64,000 bases of DNA from the NCBI RefSeq assembly GCF_009805585.1, contig NZ_VHIN01000005.1, positions 248,001-312,000 on the forward strand. The letters are read 5' to 3'. The position numbers and the translations under genes were made by a program. The notes beneath the pieces were generated by a model, which was not told the origin of the DNA, did not search any database, and saw only the letters and a program-made list of their open reading frames with translations. This stretch comes from Glutamicibacter sp. JC586. GTDB lineage: Bacteria > Actinomycetota > Actinomycetes > Actinomycetales > Micrococcaceae. Every line of letters starts with the position of its first letter. Position 1 is the first letter of the stretch. Of this stretch, positions 8,198 through 18,359 are shown one piece after another.

Positions 8198-9007
8198 ATG
8201 GGCTTTCTCGACAATGTCGAACGCGGCTTAGAGAAGGTCGTCACAAGCTTCTTTCGTGGAACCAGCACCGCAGACCTGAAGCCAGTCGAGCTGACCAGTG
8301 CGTTGCGCAACGAAATGGACCGCGGAATCCTTCCCATCAGTGAAGGGCGCAGCCTCGCTCCGAACGACTTCGTCGTGACGTTGAGCAGTAAAGACTTCGC
8401 CACTGCAAAAACCTGGGGACGGGCCGTTGTTAACGAGATGGCTAAGGTCACCGCCGAACACGCCACCGCTCAGGACTACACCGTGCATGGCGACATCATG
8501 ATCCACTTTGTTTCCAAGGATGATTTTAAACTTGGAGAAATGGACATCACCGGTTCCGTTAAGGAATCAAGCTCCAACGTCGTTGCTTCAGCTCCGGTGA
8601 AGATGCCGATTGGTAAGCCATCTTCACCTTCTTCAAATTCCAACGGGCAGTCACGCCCAACCGTGCGCCCCATTGAAGAAATCCCTAAGGTTCCTACGCA
8701 GAAGCAGGCGATCCTCGAAGTTGCCGGCCAGCGTTACGCACTAAACCACCACTCCATCGTGTTGGGACGTTCCGCTAGCACCGACATCCCTGTTGATGAC
8801 ACCGGTGTTTCACGCCAGCACATTCGCGTAGAAACTCGTGGCAAAACTAGCTTTGTCGTCACCGACCTAGGTTCAACCAACGGAACCTACGTGGACGGCA
8901 AGAAGATTTCAGCCGAAACTCGTATTTTTGACGGATCGATCATTACTATCGGCCAGACAAAAATCGTCTTCCGGCTCATTACCTCGAATAATGGAGGTCG
9001 CGCGTGA
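8198..9007 (+). CDS. fhaA: FhaA: FHA-domain protein with DUF3662 N-terminus
   Basis: 269 residues from ATG 8198 (AAGGAGC 10 bases upstream); the longer frame from 8144 is not needed. The N-terminal FhaA-type DUF3662 domain (MGFLDNVERGLEKVVTSFFRG..., about residues 1-120) is joined by a Ser/Pro linker to a C-terminal FHA domain with the phosphothreonine-binding motifs LGRS, SRQHIRV and DLGSTNGTYVDG. In mycobacteria FhaA binds phosphorylated MviN/MurJ and regulates peptidoglycan synthesis at poles and septa. It leads a seven-gene operon; its stop overlaps the GTG of fhaB by four bases. Confidence 0.95.
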   Translation: MGFLDNVERGLEKVVTSFFRGTSTADLKPVELTSALRNEMDRGILPISEGRSLAPNDFVVTLSSKDFATAKTWGRAVVNEMAKVTAEHATAQDYTVHGDIMIHFVSKDDFKLGEMDITGSVKESSSNVVASAPVKMPIGKPSSPSSNSNGQSRPTVRPIEEIPKVPTQKQAILEVAGQRYALNHHSIVLGRSASTDIPVDDTGVSRQHIRVETRGKTSFVVTDLGSTNGTYVDGKKISAETRIFDGSIITIGQTKIVFRLITSNNGGRA

Positions 9008-9483
9008 ACGATCTGGTTCTCAGCCTGTTCCGAATAGGTTTTCTTGTCCTCATCTGGCTACTCGTTTTGAGTGTTGTTGGATCGATGCGCCGTGATTTGG
9101 CCGTTGGAAAACGAGACCGTACCGGCAAGCCCAGCGCCCGTCAGCTCAAGAAACACCCAGAGCTAGCCGAGCCTGAAGCTCCAGCACGCAAAGCTGCCAC
9201 CACATTGGCCATCGTTGAAGGTCCTTTGGCCGGAAACAGCATTCCGCTCAACGGCCAACCGATCATGTTCGGCCGTGCCCAAGATGCCACGGTGGTTCTG
9301 GACGATGATTACGCTTCAGGACGTCACGCACGCCTGTTCCCCCAGGGATCACGTTGGTTTATTGAAGATCTTGGTTCCACCAATGGAACTTTTGTCGGTG
9401 AAACTCAGCTTTCCCGCGCCCAAGCAGTAGAACTAGGACAGCGGATCCGCATTGGAAAGACTGTCTTGGAATTGAAGGCCTAG
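9004..9483 (+). CDS. fhaB: FhaB (FipA-type) FHA-domain membrane protein
   Basis: 159 residues: an N-terminal membrane helix (about residues 5-25) followed by a basic linker and a C-terminal FHA domain with FGRAQDATVVLDD, SGRHARLF and DLGSTNGTFVG, the full phosphothreonine-binding set. The mycobacterial homologue FhaB/FipA links FtsZ and FtsQ and is a substrate of the PknA/PknB kinases. The GTG start overlaps the fhaA stop (GTGA), so translation is coupled; pstP begins three bases after its stop. Confidence 0.94.
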   Translation: MNDLVLSLFRIGFLVLIWLLVLSVVGSMRRDLAVGKRDRTGKPSARQLKKHPELAEPEAPARKAATTLAIVEGPLAGNSIPLNGQPIMFGRAQDATVVLDDDYASGRHARLFPQGSRWFIEDLGSTNGTFVGETQLSRAQAVELGQRIRIGKTVLELKA

Positions 9484-9486
9484 CCT

Positions 9487-10884
9487 ATGGGCCTCAAACT
9501 CAAATTTGCAGCAAAGTCTGATGTTGGACGGATTCGTAAGAAAAACGATGACTCCGCCTACGTCGGTGAATACCTTGCAGTACTCGCCGATGGCATGGGT
9601 GGCCACGTTGGTGGCGACGTCGCCTCGGCATCAACCGTCTTGGATCTTGTTCACCTAGATCATCCAGATATTGACGATCCACAGAACGCCCTACCCGATG
9701 AAATTCAGGCCGCTAATCTGGTTTTGAATGAACTTGTGGGTTCCAACCCAAAGCTTTCGGGCATGGGCACCACTGTGACCTCACTCCTGTTGTCGGGCAG
9801 CACTCTGCAAATGGCCCATATCGGTGACTCGAGGGCTTACCGTCTGAAAAACGGCACTTTTGAGCAAATCAGTCGTGACCACACCTTTGTGCAACGACTC
9901 GTTGATGAAGGTCGCATCAAACCAGCCGAGGCAGAAGTCCACCCTCACAAGAATGTGCTTTTGCGCGTTCTCGGCGACTCCGACGCGTCCCCAGAACTTG
10001 ATGTTCAGCAAATCGAGGCAGAGCCCGGTGAACGCTGGATGCTCTGTTCTGATGGTCTGACCGATGCCGTGCCATTGCCGGTGATCGAAGAGATCATTCG
10101 CAATACCGCCGACATGGATGAAGCCGTGAATGATCTGGTCGCCGTCACACTAAAAAACGGTGCCCCGGATAATGTCACGGTAGTGATGTTTGAGGTCATC
10201 GAAGCTGCAGATCGTCAGGACAGTGAGCCTGCCGTTTTTGAGCCGGCACCGGATACCGCTCAGCTTTCTATCGCTGCTGAAGGCGATGTTGAAGCGAGCG
10301 CTTCGATACTGCGCCACGAGATTTCCCAGCGCCCTCACCTACTGGTGGGTGCTGCCCAGCTGGCCACACAAACCGGTCAGATCCCTGTGGTAACTCAGTA
10401 CACCGGTGAACGTCGCGCAGCGGCGCTGCTGACCCACCGCTCACCTGCAGCGGGTCAGATCCTAGATCCGCTAGAGAGTCCGATTGCTCACCGTCGCTGG
10501 ATGATGCCAATTCTCTTGACGCTTGCAGCCTTCCTCGTCGTGGCCCTGGCAGTGTGGGGTTACATGTGGACGCAGACCCAATACTTTGTAGGCACCGTGG
10601 ATAACAAGGTGGCCATTTACAAGGGTGTCCCGCAGGAGCTCGGACCGATTTCGCTCTCTGAAGTTGATACGGTCTCTCAAGTGCCTATTGAGTCGCTACC
10701 GGAGTATTCGCGCCAGCGAGTTGAGGCCACGATCTCGGCTGATAACCGCGAGCATGCTCAAATGATCATTCAAGAACTATTGGTCACCGCGAAGCAAAAC
10801 TGTCCGGTTCAAGCCCCGAGCGGCACCGACACATCGAATAACCAAGCCCAATTGCCCGCCTACTGTCTGGAGATCATGCAATGA
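9487..10884 (+). CDS. pstP: PstP: PP2C-type Ser/Thr protein phosphatase
   Basis: 465 residues with an N-terminal PP2C catalytic domain (about 1-240), a linker, one membrane helix (about 338-358) and a short extracellular tail. Metal-binding motifs are visible: SDVGRIRKKNDDS, LADGMGGHVGGDVAS, AHIGDSRAYRL, LCSDGLTD and GAPDNVTVV. It removes phosphates from PknA/PknB and their substrates and so sets the balance of the signalling system encoded in this operon. The stop overlaps the rodA start (ATGA). The intracellular juxtamembrane region is longer than usual and carries many acidic residues. Confidence 0.96.
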   Translation: MGLKLKFAAKSDVGRIRKKNDDSAYVGEYLAVLADGMGGHVGGDVASASTVLDLVHLDHPDIDDPQNALPDEIQAANLVLNELVGSNPKLSGMGTTVTSLLLSGSTLQMAHIGDSRAYRLKNGTFEQISRDHTFVQRLVDEGRIKPAEAEVHPHKNVLLRVLGDSDASPELDVQQIEAEPGERWMLCSDGLTDAVPLPVIEEIIRNTADMDEAVNDLVAVTLKNGAPDNVTVVMFEVIEAADRQDSEPAVFEPAPDTAQLSIAAEGDVEASASILRHEISQRPHLLVGAAQLATQTGQIPVVTQYTGERRAAALLTHRSPAAGQILDPLESPIAHRRWMMPILLTLAAFLVVALAVWGYMWTQTQYFVGTVDNKVAIYKGVPQELGPISLSEVDTVSQVPIESLPEYSRQRVEATISADNREHAQMIIQELLVTAKQNCPVQAPSGTDTSNNQAQLPAYCLEIMQ

Positions 10885-12278
10885 ACGAAGTGCAGACCGC
10901 CCCGGTACCACGGCGCAATCTTGAGCTAGTCCTGTTGGTCCTCGCCTTGGGCGTTGGAGCTGCAGCATTCTTCTTGGTGGGTAGCACTACCGAGGGCGTC
11001 GATAACACCGACTTCTATGTACAAATGAGCATCATGGCCGCCTTGGCTTTGGTAGTTCATGTTTTGCTACGCATCTTCGCCAAATATGCCGATCCGGTAA
11101 TACTTCCAATTACCATCGCGCTGAACTCCCTTGGCCTAGCCATGATTCACCGCATTGACTTGGCAAAAGGAACCTCGCAGTCAGCGCGACAACTGTTGTG
11201 GACGGCTATTGCCATCGTGATTGCGGCGGCCGTTCTGTGGGCCGTCAAGGACCATCGCGTACTGCGCCGATTCACTTACATTGCCCTGCTGTTATCCATT
11301 GTGTTGTTGCTCTTGCCATTGATTCCACACTTTGGTGTCACCATCAACGGTGCACGAATCTGGATCCGAGTAGGTAGCTTCTCCCTGCAGCCAGGCGAAC
11401 TGGCAAAAATTACGCTCTCGATCTTCTTCGCTGGATATTTGTCCTCAAACCGCGACTTGATCCTGATGGCCGGTCACAAGTTCGGCCCGCTGCAGCTTCC
11501 ACGACTGCGCGATATGGCACCAATGCTCGTCGCGTGGTTGCTTTCCATCGGCGTACTGGTTGTCCAGCGCGACCTCGGTTCCGCAATTCTGTTCTTCGGC
11601 CTGTTTATCGTCATGGTCTACGTGGCCACCGCCCGTATCTCTTGGGTGTTGATCGGTCTGTTAATGGTGGTGATCGGTGGTCTGGTCGCCGGCTCGACCA
11701 TGAGCCACGTGACCCGACGACTTGATGTATGGCTGAACGCTTTTGACCCAGCCATCTACCAAGCCAAGGGTGGCAGTATGCAGATCGTGGAAGGCCTGTT
11801 CGGCATGGCCGACGGTGGACTATTTGGCACCGGCCTTGGTGCTGGCTCCCCGTACCGCGTACCGCTGGCTAATTCGGACATGATTATCGCTTCCTTCGGT
11901 GAAGAAATCGGTCTGATTGGCGTTACTGCCATCGTGCTGCTGTACATGCTGTTGGTTTCCCGCGGACTACGCGCTGCCTTGGGTTCGCGAGACACGTTCG
12001 GCAAGCTTTTGGCTGCCGGCCTGTCCTGCACCTTGGGCCTGCAGGCCGTAGTCATCATCGGTGGTGTCACTCGATTGATTCCGCTGACCGGTTTGGCCAC
12101 GCCATTTATGGCTGCTGGTGGTTCGTCCTTGCTGGCGAACTGGATCATCATCGCGCTGCTGCTCTTGATTTCCCACAATTCACGGCGCCCAGCCATAGGC
12201 GTCTCAGGACCCACCGATGAAATTGCAACGCCCAGAAAACCTCAAACTACGAGCACCAAGGTGGTGAAGAGCAAGTGA
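10881..12278 (+). CDS. rodA: RodA/FtsW-family SEDS peptidoglycan polymerase
   Basis: 465 residues with about twelve hydrophobic segments. SEDS landmarks are NGARIWIRVGSFSLQPGELAKI and the catalytic-loop region VQRDLGSAILFFGLFIVM, plus GGLFGTGLGAGSPYRVPLANSDMIIASFGEEIGLIG and PLTGLATPFMAAGGSSLLANW. It polymerises lipid II glycan chains with its cognate class B PBP, here encoded next with a 4-base overlap (GTGA). Membership in the FtsW or RodA subfamily is called from the operon with pbpA and the PknA/PknB cluster, where the RodA type is standard. Confidence 0.94.
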   Translation: MNEVQTAPVPRRNLELVLLVLALGVGAAAFFLVGSTTEGVDNTDFYVQMSIMAALALVVHVLLRIFAKYADPVILPITIALNSLGLAMIHRIDLAKGTSQSARQLLWTAIAIVIAAAVLWAVKDHRVLRRFTYIALLLSIVLLLLPLIPHFGVTINGARIWIRVGSFSLQPGELAKITLSIFFAGYLSSNRDLILMAGHKFGPLQLPRLRDMAPMLVAWLLSIGVLVVQRDLGSAILFFGLFIVMVYVATARISWVLIGLLMVVIGGLVAGSTMSHVTRRLDVWLNAFDPAIYQAKGGSMQIVEGLFGMADGGLFGTGLGAGSPYRVPLANSDMIIASFGEEIGLIGVTAIVLLYMLLVSRGLRAALGSRDTFGKLLAAGLSCTLGLQAVVIIGGVTRLIPLTGLATPFMAAGGSSLLANWIIIALLLLISHNSRRPAIGVSGPTDEIATPRKPQTTSTKVVKSK

Positions 12279-13735
12279 ATCAGGCTATCAAGCGAGTATG
12301 GATTGCACTGACCATGCTCTTTGTCATCTGTCTCGGCGGGCTGAGCTACATCCAGTTCTTCGACGCTGACAAACTTACCGACAACGCGCTGAACAAGCGC
12401 CAGCTCTACCGTGAGTTTGACCTTCCCCGTGGTGCCATCTTGGTTGATGGTAAGCCCATTGCCGAGTCGGTACCTACCGACGACGGTCAGTTTGAATACC
12501 AGCGCGAGTACACCAACGCTGAGATGTATGCGCACCTCACTGGCTACTACTCGCTAGCAAACGGCACCACCCAGCTGGAGTCTTCACTCAACGACTGGCT
12601 GACCGGAAAGAGCTCAGATCTGCTCTACGACCGGTTGCTGGCCATGTTCACTGGCAAGAAGACTGAGGGTGCCTCAGTTGAGCTCACCATCGATGGCGAT
12701 CTGCAGAAGACCGCTTTCAACGCCATTCCTGACGGCGTGAAGGCCACGGTTATTGTTACCGATCCAAAGACCGGCGACATCCTTGCTATGGTTTCTAAGC
12801 CAACCTACGACACCAATCTCTTGGCAGTGCACTCCACGTCCAAGGCCGCTGAGAACCTGAAAAAGGTCAGCAAGATTGACGGACTGAGCCCTTATCTAAA
12901 TCCTGCGATTAGCGACCTAAATTTCCCAGGTTCCTCGTTCAAGATCTTGAGTACTGTCGCAGCACTGGAGTCCGGAAAGTACGACCTGGACACCACCATC
13001 GATAACCCGTCCTCTGTGCGGTATAAGAATTCAACGAGGTCGATGAACAACTTCGGTGAAGGTGTCTGTGCCCGCGAGCCTCGCGCCAAGTTGGCCTTCA
13101 TTTTCGCGCAGAGTTGCAACACTCCGTTCTACGGAATCAGCAAGACCGTGGGCGCTAAGGCCTTTGGCGATGTTGCAGAACGCTTTGGCTTCGGCCAGCA
13201 GCTGAACATCCCACAGCGAGTCACCCCTAGCCAGTTCCCCTCCGACGGAGCCGACGAAGCCGAGTTGGCTCGTATGGCTATCGGTCAGGGCAGCAACAAG
13301 GTCACTGCGTTGCAGATGAACATGGCCGCCATGGCCATTGCCAATGACGGGGTGATCATGAAGCCAAACATGATCGACAAGGTAATTGCGCCGGATCTTC
13401 GCGTGATCGAAGAACCAAAGCCTGAGAAGTTCTCCACCGCTACCTCCAAGGAGGTCGCATCAGACCTCAAGGAGCTTATGGAAGGCCCAGTCACCCGCGG
13501 TACCGCGATGAACGCAGCAGTTCCAGGTGTGGACTTCCGAGCCAAGACCGGTACTGCCCAGCTGTATCAAGAAGGCGGTGTCTCCTACGTGAACTCGTGG
13601 ATGACCGGTTTCGCTCCAGCAGATGATCCCCAGGTCGCCATCACGGTCACCTTGCAAGACGTAGATTACGACACTGGTCACAACACGACCGGTGCCATCA
13701 TGAAGAAGATGTTAAAGGCGGTGTTCAACAAGTGA
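12275..13735 (+). CDS. pbpA: PbpA: class B penicillin-binding protein
   Basis: 486 residues with one N-terminal membrane helix (about 8-28), a short PBP dimerisation region (about 45-125) and a transpeptidase domain. The active-site motifs are S220-x-x-K223 (GSSFK), S280-C-N282 and K424-T-G426. It crosslinks glycan strands made by the partner SEDS protein encoded just upstream. GTG start at 12275 overlaps rodA's stop; its own stop overlaps pknA's GTG. The family's usual PGSTFK is PGSSFK here, a conservative change. In mycobacteria PbpA is itself phosphorylated by PknB. Confidence 0.96.
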   Translation: MNQAIKRVWIALTMLFVICLGGLSYIQFFDADKLTDNALNKRQLYREFDLPRGAILVDGKPIAESVPTDDGQFEYQREYTNAEMYAHLTGYYSLANGTTQLESSLNDWLTGKSSDLLYDRLLAMFTGKKTEGASVELTIDGDLQKTAFNAIPDGVKATVIVTDPKTGDILAMVSKPTYDTNLLAVHSTSKAAENLKKVSKIDGLSPYLNPAISDLNFPGSSFKILSTVAALESGKYDLDTTIDNPSSVRYKNSTRSMNNFGEGVCAREPRAKLAFIFAQSCNTPFYGISKTVGAKAFGDVAERFGFGQQLNIPQRVTPSQFPSDGADEAELARMAIGQGSNKVTALQMNMAAMAIANDGVIMKPNMIDKVIAPDLRVIEEPKPEKFSTATSKEVASDLKELMEGPVTRGTAMNAAVPGVDFRAKTGTAQLYQEGGVSYVNSWMTGFAPADDPQVAITVTLQDVDYDTGHNTTGAIMKKMLKAVFNK

Positions 13736-15582
13736 GGCCAATAACCGGCACCACCTTGGGCGGTCGTTACAAGCTCACCGACCGCATTGCGATCGGTGGC
13801 ATGGGCGAAGTGTGGAAAGCTCGCGATCAAGTACTTGGACGCCTTGTGGCGATCAAGATCCTCAAAGAGGAATACACCGACAATGAAAGCTTCCTGACGC
13901 GATTCCGCGTCGAGGCCCGCCACACTGCCCTGCTGAATCACCCGGGCATCGCCGGCGTCTTTGACTACGGCGAAGAGCAAGGCTCCGCGTATCTGGTCAT
14001 GGAACTTGTTCCTGGCCCGCCGCTGTCCACCATCATTGAGCGCGAACGCAAGCTCGAGGTAGACCGCACCCTCTCACTCATTGCGCAGACCGCTCGGGCC
14101 CTTGCAGCGGCTCACGAGCACGGTCTGGTGCACCGTGACGTAAAGCCGGGCAACATCTTGGTCATGCCTTCTGGCGTCGTAAAAATTACCGACTTTGGTA
14201 TTGCGCGCCTGGCCGACCAGGTGCCGCTGACCGCCACCGGTCAGGTGATGGGCACCGCCCAGTACTTGGCTCCGGAACAGGCTACCGGACAGAACGCTAC
14301 CGGAAGCTCCGATATCTACGCCTTGGGCGTCATCGGATACGAGTGCTTGGCAGGACGTCGTCCGTTCACCGGCGAATCGCAGATCGCCATCGCACTGGCC
14401 CAGGTCAACGACGCTCCCCCAGCGTTGCCGGACACCATCCCAGCTCCGGTGCGCCAGCTGATCATGTCGATGCTGGCCAAGAACCCTTCGGACCGCCCAA
14501 AAAACGCGACCGCTTTGGCCAAGGCCGCCGACGCATTACGTGCCGGCGACACCAACACCGCCACCATGGCTGTGCCGGGTATGCTCGCCACCGGTATTTC
14601 CGAGGATGCCACCCAAGCATTGAACTTGGACGCCGATGCTACCCGGGCGATGGATCGCATGGATTCGGCGCCAACTATGACCAATTCGATGCCTACCGTG
14701 GTTGAACCGACGCGCACCGAAAGTGGATTCACTGCCGCAGCACCTCAGGGCGCCAGCGGTTTTGATGATGAAGACGCCGACGCGCAAGATCCCGAGCAGC
14801 GCGAATCCAAGCGCAGCCCTTGGCTGATTCCGCTGATCGTGATTATCGTTCTTGCTGTGCTGATCGCACTCGCTGCATGGCTGGTCCCTGCCCTGACCGG
14901 CAACAAGGGTGATACTCCACCGGCAGCCTCCTCGAGCCAGAGCACCGAAGAGTCCACCGACCCATCGGAATCTTCGTCCCCGTCTGAAGAGACTACGGAA
15001 CCATCTGAGGAAACTACCGCGCCTACTGATGATTCCCAATCTCCTAGCGAGAGCGAATCAGCCAGCGAAAGCGAAAGCCCTGAGTACGTTCAGGTGTCCT
15101 CTTCCTTGGTAGGACAGGATATTGACACGGTCACCGCTCAGCTTGAGGGCTTGGGGCTACAGGTCAACGCCGTAGCTAAGGAAACGTCCGACGCTGACCC
15201 TGGCAAGGTTATTTCGCTGAGCCCAACGGGCAACGTGGAAAAGGGAAAGACCATCACGGTCAACTACGCCATGGCTCCGGAAACCGTTGAAGTACCTTCG
15301 GTGGTTGGCATGAGCTACGAAGCTGCCCAGAAGCAGATTCAAGACGCCGGTCTTGCGGTATCCAAGGGTGCAGAACAAAGCGATTCCTCCGTAGCCGGTA
15401 CCGTACTTAGCCAGAGTGTGACTGCTGGTAGCCAGGCAAAGCCAGGCACCACCGTTTCCCTCACGGTTTCCAGTGGTCCTGAAGAAACGCCGTCGGCCAC
15501 CCCGACCCCGTCTGAAACTGCCTCTGAAACTCCAGCCACGTCGGCAACACCGAGTGAATCGGCTCAAAGCGACGCACCATGA
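13732..15582 (+). CDS. pknA: PknA-type Ser/Thr kinase carrying two PASTA domains
   Basis: 616 residues: kinase domain (about 10-265) with the glycine loop [13 protein letters not shown], catalytic lysine in [15 protein letters not shown] catalytic loop and DFGIAR; a Ser/Thr/Glu-rich linker; a membrane helix (about 362-385); an extracellular Ser/Glu-rich stretch; then two PASTA repeats (about 452-515 and 520-585) and a Ser/Pro/Thr tail. The classical mycobacterial PknA has no PASTA domains, so this extracellular sensor is notable. It phosphorylates division and wall-synthesis proteins, with PstP as opposing phosphatase. It overlaps pbpA and pknB by four bases each. Position identifies it as the PknA orthologue rather than a second PknB. 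Confidence 0.94.
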   Translation: MRPITGTTLGGRYKLTDRIAIGGMGEVWKARDQVLGRLVAIKILKEEYTDNESFLTRFRVEARHTALLNHPGIAGVFDYGEEQGSAYLVMELVPGPPLSTIIERERKLEVDRTLSLIAQTARALAAAHEHGLVHRDVKPGNILVMPSGVVKITDFGIARLADQVPLTATGQVMGTAQYLAPEQATGQNATGSSDIYALGVIGYECLAGRRPFTGESQIAIALAQVNDAPPALPDTIPAPVRQLIMSMLAKNPSDRPKNATALAKAADALRAGDTNTATMAVPGMLATGISEDATQALNLDADATRAMDRMDSAPTMTNSMPTVVEPTRTESGFTAAAPQGASGFDDEDADAQDPEQRESKRSPWLIPLIVIIVLAVLIALAAWLVPALTGNKGDTPPAASSSQSTEESTDPSESSSPSEETTEPSEETTAPTDDSQSPSESESASESESPEYVQVSSSLVGQDIDTVTAQLEGLGLQVNAVAKETSDADPGKVISLSPTGNVEKGKTITVNYAMAPETVEVPSVVGMSYEAAQKQIQDAGLAVSKGAEQSDSSVAGTVLSQSVTAGSQAKPGTTVSLTVSSGPEETPSATPTPSETASETPATSATPSESAQSDAP

Positions 15583-17528
15583 GTGAAGTCGACGCGTTGC
15601 CGCCAGGTTTGCCACGCATGATCAATGAACGATACGAGATCGAATCGCTCATTGGTCGTGGTGGCATGGCGGATGTTTACCTCGCCACGGACCACGTGCT
15701 CTCCCGCAAGGTGGCCGTGAAAGTTTTGCGCCCTGATACCGCTAGCAACCCGATGGTTGTTAACCGTTTCCGGCGTGAGGCCAAAGCCGTGGCGGCGCTC
15801 AGCCACCCTAATATTGTCGCCGTTTATGACACCGGCGAGCTTCCGGCTACGGAGCAGCATCACGAACGCCTGCCGTTCATGGTGATGGAATATGTCAACG
15901 GCAAGACCTTGAAACAGGTCATCTCCGAAGGCGAGATTGAACCCGAGTTCGCGGTTCGCATTACCCGTGGCGTCGCTGATGCCTTGGGACATTCGCACGC
16001 TAATAACGTGGTGCACCGCGACGTTAAGCCGGCCAATGTGATGGTCAGCGACGCTGGGCACGTCAAACTCATGGACTTTGGCATCGCCCGGGCAACCGAT
16101 AACTCCGCGACCATGACGCAAACCGCTGCCGTAGTGGGCACCGCACAGTATTTCTCCCCGGAGCAAGCTCGTGGTGAACAGGTAGACTTCCGTTCCGATA
16201 TTTACTCGGCTGGTTGCCTGTTTTATGAGCTAATGACCGGGCGGCCACCATTTACCGGGGACTCCCCTGTCTCGGTCGCCTACCAGCATGTGGGCGAAAT
16301 TGCGATGGCCCCCAGCGACGTAAACCAGGATCTAGACCCAATCTATGATCCAATCGTCGCCAAGGTACTGTCCAAAGATCGTGATGAGCGTTTCCAGAGC
16401 GCCGATGAATTTGCCACTGCTCTCGAAGACGCACTGAATGGAATTGAATTCCGTGAAGATCAGGACGTCGCGGCCCCGTATACTTTGCCGATTTACGGTA
16501 CCCATGATGACACCGAGGTAGGTTTCGCTGCCCAGGCAGCTGAGCTGACCCCTGAGCATCCGGTGTTCCCTACCGAGCATGAACCGGTAGAAACTACCCG
16601 GCACAAGTCCAATCGCACCCTCATTGTTTTACTGTCGCTGATCGCTGTCATCGCGGTGGCAGTAGCTAGTTTCCTAATCATTCGTTCGATTCAGGCCGAG
16701 CAAGAGAAACGTGCTCCGGTGGCGGTTCCCGACGTCAAGAATATGTCCGAGGATGATGCCAGCAGCCTGTTGCGTGATGCCACGTTTAACGTCAAGGTAG
16801 AGCGTGAATTCGATGAGGATGTGGATGAGGGCAAGGCCACTCGTACCGATCCAACATCTGGTTCAGAAGTAGCCAAGGAATCCACGATCACCCTGTATCT
16901 TTCCGAAGGCTCAGAACAGCGCACGATCCCAGAGAATCTTGCCAATCAGTCTGAAGCCACCGCGCGAGACGCGCTGCGCGAAGCCGGACTGGTGGTAGGC
17001 AAGATTACCCGCGAGGACTCGGCGACTGTTGAAACGGACCGCATTATTGGCACCAGCCCAGAATTGGGTTCCAAGGTTAAAGCCGGTTCCGAGGTTGACC
17101 TGATTCTCTCCACGGGACAGGTTCAGGTTCCGGACTTGATTGGCAAAACCCTTGATGAGGCTAATCAGGAACTGAAAGATCAGGGCCTGGAGAAGATGTC
17201 AATCGACTCGAGCGCCGATCCAAAGATCACCGATGAGGTTGAACCTGGTCAGATTGTTGAGCAGAGCCCCGATGATTCCGGAACCATTGATCAGGGTGGC
17301 ACGGTTTCCGTGGTTCTAGCGGAAGCTCCAGCGGAGCCGACCCCGTCTGAATCTGAGACTCCTAGCCCATCAGAAAGCAGCTCCCCATCGGAATCAGCTT
17401 CTGAGTCACCGTCTGAATCTGAGGACAATGAGAATTCAGCTGATGAATCGGATTCATCCGACGGTGGGCCTAGACAGGGTAAACCGTTGCCCTCACCAGA
17501 AAATCCTGACGAGGGCAACGATAATTAG
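15579..17528 (+). CDS. pknB: PknB: PASTA-domain Ser/Thr kinase
   Basis: 649 residues: kinase domain (about 14-275) with [30 protein letters not shown] and DFGIARA; a linker rich in acids; a membrane helix (about 347-369); three PASTA repeats (beginning near 382, 449 and 516) that in this family bind muropeptides and lipid II; and a low-complexity Pro/Ser/Glu tail. It senses wall precursors and controls growth through FHA proteins, MurJ and wall enzymes. It is the last gene of the operon. The last 15 codons carry a perfect 10-bp inverted repeat (17485-17520) that can end transcription; pabA converges 10 bases downstream. Confidence 0.96.
   Translation: MSEVDALPPGLPRMINERYEIESLIGRGGMADVYLATDHVLSRKVAVKVLRPDTASNPMVVNRFRREAKAVAALSHPNIVAVYDTGELPATEQHHERLPFMVMEYVNGKTLKQVISEGEIEPEFAVRITRGVADALGHSHANNVVHRDVKPANVMVSDAGHVKLMDFGIARATDNSATMTQTAAVVGTAQYFSPEQARGEQVDFRSDIYSAGCLFYELMTGRPPFTGDSPVSVAYQHVGEIAMAPSDVNQDLDPIYDPIVAKVLSKDRDERFQSADEFATALEDALNGIEFREDQDVAAPYTLPIYGTHDDTEVGFAAQAAELTPEHPVFPTEHEPVETTRHKSNRTLIVLLSLIAVIAVAVASFLIIRSIQAEQEKRAPVAVPDVKNMSEDDASSLLRDATFNVKVEREFDEDVDEGKATRTDPTSGSEVAKESTITLYLSEGSEQRTIPENLANQSEATARDALREAGLVVGKITREDSATVETDRIIGTSPELGSKVKAGSEVDLILSTGQVQVPDLIGKTLDEANQELKDQGLEKMSIDSSADPKITDEVEPGQIVEQSPDDSGTIDQGGTVSVVLAEAPAEPTPSESETPSPSESSSPSESASESPSESEDNENSADESDSSDGGPRQGKPLPSPENPDEGNDN
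17485..17520. terminator. Hairpin in the 3' end of pknB (shared convergent terminator)
   Basis: CGTTGCCCTC / GAGGGCAACG, perfect 10-bp arms with a 16-base loop, inside the final pknB codons and just beyond the pabA stop on the other strand. No strong T-run on either side, as common for actinobacterial terminators. Confidence 0.6.
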
Positions 17529-17538
17529 TTCTTAGCGA

Positions 17539-18183
17539 CTATTCGCCACTGAACAATGGACTCAGGGTAGCGGCCTTCTGTGCCGCTCCCTGAAGTCCTA
17601 CAAATTCCAGCCAGTTACCCAGCATTTGGTAGCCCTGTTCGGTTAGCACCGACTCTGGGTGGTACTGCAGACCCCATAGCGGTGCATCGCGGTGCGCCAG
17701 GGCCATGATGACTCCCCCAGCAGTCTCAGCAATGATTTCCAACTCTTCTGGGATGCTCTCACGCACGGCCGCCAACGAATGATAACGGGTAGCCGTAAAT
17801 GGGTTGGCCACATTTTTGAAGACCGGGTGGTTTTCATGATGCACCAGCGAAGTCTTGCCGTGCATCAGTTCCTCGGCATGGGTTACCGTTCCACCGTAGG
17901 CTTCGGCTAACGCCTGATGCCCAAGGCAGACACCCATCATGGGCTTGTTCTGCACACCGCACCACTTGATCAGTTCGATACTCACGCCGGCGCCCGCTGG
18001 ATCGCCAGGGCCTGGAGAGATTAAGACGCCATCATAGTCAGCGGCTAGCTCGATCGCTTCTTGCGCGCTGAGGTCGTCATTGCGGTACACAGTTGTCTGT
18101 GCGCCGAGCTCCTGCAGGTAGCCCACGAGGGTGTAGACAAAACTGTCGTAGTTATCGATCACTAAGATCTTGGTGCTGCTCAC
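17539..18183 (-). CDS. pabA: Aminodeoxychorismate/anthranilate synthase glutamine amidotransferase subunit
   Basis: 214 residues from GTG 18183; the open frame to 18240 adds non-family sequence overlapping the upstream gene. Class I glutamine amidotransferase: it begins KILVIDNYDSFVYTLVGYL, has LISPGPGDP, the nucleophile Cys in GVCLGHQAL (residue about 86) and the His-Glu of LQYHPESVL. It supplies ammonia from glutamine to the chorismate-using subunit in folate and/or tryptophan synthesis; the partner gene is not in the window. Its GTG overlaps the upstream small gene's stop by four bases, and the pair with the sortase is conserved near actinobacterial pknB. Confidence 0.93.
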   Translation of the reverse strand: MSSTKILVIDNYDSFVYTLVGYLQELGAQTTVYRNDDLSAQEAIELAADYDGVLISPGPGDPAGAGVSIELIKWCGVQNKPMMGVCLGHQALAEAYGGTVTHAEELMHGKTSLVHHENHPVFKNVANPFTATRYHSLAAVRESIPEELEIIAETAGGVIMALAHRDAPLWGLQYHPESVLTEQGYQMLGNWLEFVGLQGAAQKAATLSPLFSGE

Positions 18184-18350
18184 GAGGTACTCTGGCCAAT
18201 CGTAGAATCGGTGAAGGGGCTGATGTACTGATTCAGCCACGGAAAAACGTACACCATCAGTAATAGCACGATGGCAGCGATGACAATTAATGCTTCAATA
18301 ATGCGAAGCCACAAGGGACCGGGTAGGTTCCGAAAAATCCAGGCATACAT
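18180..18350 (-). CDS. Small single-pass membrane protein between sortase and pabA genes
   Basis: A 56-residue ORF starting at ATG 18350 behind a strong AGGAGG site (7 bases spacing). It begins MYAWIFRNLPGPLWLRIIEA, has one membrane helix (about residues 18-40, IIEALIVIAAIVLLLMVYVFPW) and a short polar tail containing FTDSTIG. I recall similar unnamed small proteins at this place in related genomes; the strong ribosome site, coding content and GTGA overlap with pabA support a real gene. Function unknown; a role with the neighbouring sortase or in the membrane is only a guess. Confidence 0.8.
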   Translation of the reverse strand: MYAWIFRNLPGPLWLRIIEALIVIAAIVLLLMVYVFPWLNQYISPFTDSTIGQSTS

Positions 18351-18359
18351 TGTTTCCTC

